Assembly: GCA_003260075.1 (NCBI GenBank)
Contig: QLIY01000254.1
Location: 62,001-126,000, forward strand
Length of the DNA stretch: 64,000 nucleotides
Direction of reading: 5' to 3'
From: Phallusia mammillata
Taxonomy: Eukaryota; Chordata; Ascidiacea; Phlebobranchia; Ascidiidae
Within the stretch, counting starts at the first letter, position 1, and every line of letters starts with the position of its first letter. Below, in pieces: positions 59,434-64,000 of this stretch. The notes under the pieces were generated by a model. It was not told the DNA's origin. It made no database searches and saw only the letters and a program-made list of their open reading frames with translations. The translations under genes and the position numbers were made by a program.

Positions 59434-62400
59434 TACCGAGTTTGAAGTGAGGCCCGAAGCAAGCACGTTATATTCAATCTTAAGCCCGAACCCGACCTGA
59501 ACAGCCCGACCCGACTTACAACAGTGGTTTGCTTCTGAAAAACAAAAATCAGGCGATCACTGATGCGTAACGCTTTCTGCAAAGCTGCATCGTTCCATGT
59601 TTTGCCAACAATTTGACCGGTTGACCTTGTTACGACCTCCACGGCCTCCAAAATTTCCATGTTTATGCTTTACCGGCGAGATAAGGCCAAATATAGTTGG
59701 TAGCAACACCGGGTGAGCTTCCAAATTCGTCTGGAGGCGCTGGTTTTGCTATTTTCATATTTCCGATCATGATTCATGCTCAGCGCGATCGGAAGTGAGT
59801 TTCGGCGCCAAAAAGCTTCGGAATTATTTGCACGCGAAGTCTTCAGCTCAATCGGATGTTTTTTTGCAACCGCATCTGGTTTCCTGATCCTGGTGTTGTT
59901 TTGTGATTTATTTGGCGGTAAACGGACGAAAGTTGCAAAACCGAAACTGAACTTTGGCGTATGTCCGTACAAGGATATGAAGCGTGTTTTCTGAACAATG
60001 GGGGGGGGGTTTTTGTGATTTATTTGGCGACAAACGGACGAAAGTTGCAAAACCGAAACTGACCTTTGGCGTATGTCCGTACAAGGATATGAAGCGTGTT
60101 TTCTGAACAATTGTAAGCAAAAAAATGCCAGGAACAACCAAGGAAAATATTTCACGCATCATATAAATAAAATATTTTGCAGACTTGCAAATATGCATTA
60201 ACTATTTCATACAATAAACTGGGTATCGACCTATGCAAAGAGAAAAATGAAAGAAGGAATATGTTGCAGGTTATGTTGCACAATTTCCTTTGATTTCCCC
60301 CTGTTGTTATCCTCGCATCACCAGAACGCAGCTAACCTCCCCCAAACACACGATTTGTACACAAAATATTTCCTTCTAACAAAACGTTAAAAAAAATTTG
60401 CACAGTTATTTATTTGATATCTAGGCTATCTGACATATAAGACTGTTGGATAGGTCGACGACCACACCGGCTTGTGCGAATTGGGTAGTTGTCTTATTTG
60501 TTTATGCACAAGTTGGCACAGAATAGATGCACCATAGAAAATAATCTCCTGGTGACGTCATTGACAAAGATTGCGCAAGAGTCTTTTTTTTAAAAAGCGT
60601 GCATTAAATGTCTAAACGCAAAACAATTTTAGCATCCCAATAAGGGATATGAAAAACACCTCACAAAAAGATCCATATTTTTCCACACATTTTAACAGCC
60701 ATTGGTCCATGATCTCATCGATAAAATGGCGTACGTTTAATCATCAGCAATTCCAAGTGCCGCTTTTATTGCTGATTGCTCATTGATGCAGCGGAAGGGA
60801 CATTGGCCACGCGAGCCACGTCAAACCGGTCAATCATCTTTTATGACGCCTCACAATCGCGCCATGGCGTCTGCTGCAAGCGAACATGCATCAAAACAAA
60901 TTGTGTACAATCATCACCGGTTTTGAAGGGTTCACAATTTTCAAGGCATTTCGTAATTTCTTGTGCCTGTGACGTAATCTTTTCGTTATGCGCGTCATAA
61001 AGTTGAAAACAGTTGCAAAACAAGTGTTTTTATGGCATCGTTCCCACAGCTGTGTACTGCTCCCTGCCAACGTTGCCTATATTGGTCAGGAGCCAGGTAG
61101 AATGTTGGTTGCTTCAAAAAATCTGCGCATAAACCAAGTTGACCTTAGCAGTTCAAATGTTTGACTATCAGCAAGCTTTGTGTAGTCAATCGCATCCAAA
61201 TTATCTTTCGTCGGTTTACCATAACTTGTGGTCATTGTGTTGCAATTAATTTCTAAAGAAAACTTTTTTTTTCAAAAACCAATAAATGTTTGCTGAATTT
61301 TCCGAATAACCTTTACATAGTTCATTGCATGTAGCTCGTTCGTTAACTAGCTTCGCACAAGCATTTCAACAAGTCCGATGTTACTTTCACTATTTTGATT
61401 CCCATCTGTTTCTATTTGCGGTCTTTCCAAAGACTTTTTCTTGTCAAGCTGTGCGCGCGCTTTTCATGTATATTGCTTCCGATTGCCGCTCAATGTGTCC
61501 CGGTGTTAATTTGAATGCTCTGTGAAACTGCACCTGGACTTGCACTGTGTAAACTCGTGTGTGACTTTTCATGCTGCAAAGTTGCATTAAATCTGCTTGT
61601 TGGGGAAATGTTTTGTTCAAGTACCGAAGCTGTTTTGTGCAGCTGTGTGCTTCAATGCCCAAAGGCCCAATCTGGCTTTCAACGTATGTTTTCCATTCAT
61701 GCAAACTATTGATGCCAGGCGTAATATGAACCTTATTAACCTTGCCAGGAAATGTTTTTCTGATAAGCACTCAAAATTGCCCAGCTCGACACTTCTTGGG
61801 GGGGGGGATAATATGAACCTTATTAACCTTACCGGTAAATGTTTTTCTGATAAGCACTCAAAATTGCCCAGCTCGACACTTCTTTTTCAACTTGGTCTTA
61901 CTCTAGGAATGGGACTTTGTCAAAAATAAGCCGATTAACTTGGGTTATAGTATATGTTTGATCTCCTACTTTTTATTATGGACGGCCGGAATTAGATTGC
62001 ATTGTAGCTTAGTGAAATAATGTTTATGGTGTATTGATTTTACTGGGATTGAATTTCAGTCAACCCATGGAGTTAAAAAAGTACTTCCTATAAATTTACG
62101 CTGTAATGGTCGGGACGGGATTGGAACCGTGAACCTTCGGAGTGTATAATTGGTGTTTGAACTTTTCATTTGATTCAAAGTAAAATTTCTGTGTTAGTTT
62201 TACACTGGACGTTTGAGATGACGTGTTGGAAATATGATGTAATTAAACACCCACATTGGCAGACAAATCAGGGGGGGGGGGAAATTTCTGTAGGTTTTAC
62301 TTTGGACTTGTGCGTCTGAGATGACGTGTTGGAAATATGATGTAATTTAACACCTACATTGGCAGACAAATCATAAAAATCATTTTCTGTGAAAGCAAAT

Positions 62401-64000
62401 TACTTTGAAATAAAAACCACTTTTGTCTCAATTGTTTGCCGACAAAACCGTAGACAATAAATTACAGCCACCATTCGCGCTTTTATAAGTGCTTTGTCTA
62501 GCCGCGACTTCTTAAGCAAAACCAACAAATGAATCACATTTATTTTGCTCATGTCCTACACACTTAAGCACTGGTCTTGCGAAAGTTGCCGTTTGGGTTT
62601 CTAAAAATAACTCCAACGGTTTTCTGCGCGTGCGGACGCGCGTATGTTTGACGTGAGATTCTTGCGGAACCGTAAGACAACCGCTGACACCATTTTCCTT
62701 TTGTTTTCGCTGCCGCTGTGACAAAAATAAATACCCAACCCCCTGGAGGCATTGGAGAATGGCGTGCGTGGGCTAAAGGGTGCGGCGTGCGTAAAAACGT
62801 CACATAACCACGTAATTAATAACTTTCGGATGATAAATCTTATTCCACGTTGCATTTGCGTTTTAAAAGTAGACACCTCCTGTTAGGCCTTGTAATGACC
62901 TTTGAGTAGGTGAGAAGCTTGCTGTTTTTTTCTCAATACAAATTAACGTGAAAATTAACTTGCAACGTTTTTTACTTTTCACGTATCTTACTTTGCCGTG
63001 CGTTTATGTCCCAAAATAGACGCCGCCTGTTAAGCCTCGTGATAACCTTTGTGTTGGAAGTCTGCCGTTTTTTCTCAATACGAATCAACGCAAAGACGTA
63101 GCTTCGAGAGTTTTTCCACTTTTCACGTTGCAATAACGAACGTTGCAGTAGTTGTGTCTAAAAATATACACCAACCGTGATGACCGAGGCATAGCTTGTT
63201 AGCAGCGTTGTTTCTCAATACAGATCAACGTAGAAACTTTGAAACTTGAAACGTTTTATTGTATGCTATAGGTATGCTAATTTATTCTTTACTTAGAAAC
63301 AAAGTAGAAAATTGTGTCTGTTTTTGTCATCAATAAAATAGTAGTTTGTTAAACCAAAGTTAATCATTTAATCTAACAATAAACGCATCAAATCATTTCC
63401 CCTTTTTGTTATCATCAAATATATTTTTTCTAAAGTGAATATTTTGTATTCAATCATGCATGTACTTAAATGATTGATTTATTCAGAAATGGTAATAAGG
63501 TGTTTTTTCAAACAAAATTTGATATTTTGATTAAAAATTAAACTTTAGTAATGAATTTATCTAGAACCGTTGCTTTTGGGAAAAAATGGGAAATTTGTAA
63601 CGCTTAAGGCATAGGTGATCTTTGCGATCATGTGCGCGGAGTGTAAAGTAGCGCACAATTTAAGCTACAAAACGTTTGGGAAACTCTAATTACGATTGAT
63701 GAACGCTGTACTTGAGAAAACTTTTACACAAACGTTTATCAAGCGGCACGAATGCAATCATTTAATTTTTTTCTCATCTCAAAATATCCACAAATTTAAC
63801 AATACAAAAAATTAAAAATAAAACCCCCAACACCGCGTTTTTTGTGCAATTAAATTAGAAACGTCAAAAGTTATTAATGTGACATAAATAGTATTTTACT
63901 AGGAACAAGTCCTAACGTTGTCGTCATACCCTTAAAGTGACAAATTTTTCCACTCCTAGTTAATTTTAGCCGCAATTATATTTTCCTGAGTCACCTGTGT

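Larger units (their letters stand above)
19809..62281. other. Series of 39 poly-G tracts (probable gap placeholders)
   Basis: Tract starts: 19809 (81 nt), 19944, 20289, 20598, 22203, 23569, 25578, 26699, 27208, 27703, 29395, 29804, 30303, 31778, 31867, 32046, 32265, 34270, 36397 (21 nt), 37570, 39573 (80 nt), 42326, 43002, 47399, 47506, 48119, 52360, 52836, 53452, 54137, 54260, 54559, 55068 (89 nt), 57763 (47 nt), 57950, 59347 (86 nt), 60000, 61798, 62271. Unless noted they are 9-15 nt, usually ten. Same interpretation as the poly-C series, on the opposite strand. Confidence 0.8.
51008..64000. other. Gene-free, repeat- and gap-rich right end
   Basis: No coding exon recognised on either strand. 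Allele-like duplicated blocks flank nearly every G tract: 52255-52359 with 52371-52475, 52730-52835 with 52847-52953, 53284-53451 with 53462-53630, 53166-53259 with 54148-54259, 54430-54558 with 54569-54697, 57810-57949 with 57960-58096, 59895-59999 with 60010-60112, 61720-61797 with 61808-61885, 62190-62270 with 62282-62373. tRNA-like T-arm sequences in reverse orientation occur near 51960-51990 and 62100-62135. Confidence 0.6.

Noticed and set aside
62100..62140. tRNA gene on the minus strand (T-arm and CCCGACCA-like acceptor)
   Set aside because: The D-arm half and the complementary 5' acceptor strand are missing upstream; it is a tRNA-derived fragment.
3019..62281. G tracts as G-quadruplexes, recombination hotspots or real microsatellites
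   Set aside because: The lengths cluster at exactly ten, the base identity depends on position in the window, and allele-like duplications surround them. This fits gap symbols better than DNA structure.
1..64000. CRISPR arrays, bacterial operons, viral or toxin genes
   Set aside because: No regularly spaced direct repeats with unique spacers, no prokaryotic gene organisation, and no recognisable viral or toxin coding sequence were found.

Overview
The window looks like AT-rich nuclear DNA of a highly heterozygous invertebrate chordate, most likely an ascidian tunicate. The clues are intron-split animal genes (ZMYND11, CTF18/CHTF18, a secreted CUB protein), many short introns, abundant small hAT-type elements with 8-bp target duplications, tRNA-derived SINEs, and paired sequence copies differing by a few percent as alleles do. 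The species cannot be fixed from the sequence alone.

Layout. 1-2350 (-): 5' part of a secreted CUB-domain gene that runs off the left edge. 4093-11291 (-): complete ZMYND11-type chromatin reader (PHD, bromodomain, zinc knuckle, PWWP, reduced MYND), 17 exons, about 619 aa. 11599-13501 (-) and 15087-17864 (-): a tandem pair of unrecognised paralogous genes with matching exon structure, each with an N-terminal extension that looks like a mitochondrial presequence followed by one hydrophobic segment. 17865-21161: no gene. 21162-22619 (-): single-exon FLYWCH plus MULE-transposase-like gene that has lost two of three expected catalytic acidic residues, so possibly a domesticated transposase. 23949-44740 (+): the clamp-loader subunit CTF18, at least 22 exons, whose conserved C-terminal exon lies behind a 7.2-kb intron. 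44741-64000: no gene found; repeats, hAT elements and a concentration of palindromic CRE octamers.

The dominant oddity is a series of 60 homopolymer tracts, most exactly 10 nt long and some 47-98 nt. All are poly-C up to 19235 and all poly-G from 19809 on. Most separate two near-identical copies of flanking sequence. I read them as gap placeholders whose N symbols were turned into G, with unmerged alleles on either side, and the C/G switch as a junction of pieces in opposite orientation. Long poly-Pro/poly-Gly reading frames and extra exon copies are therefore artefacts. Gene models below skip the redundant copies.

The genes do not form one pathway. ZMYND11 (reader of methylated H3.3 during transcription) and CTF18 (PCNA loading and sister chromatid cohesion) are housekeeping chromatin genes; the two paralogs are probably mitochondrial; the CUB protein is extracellular.
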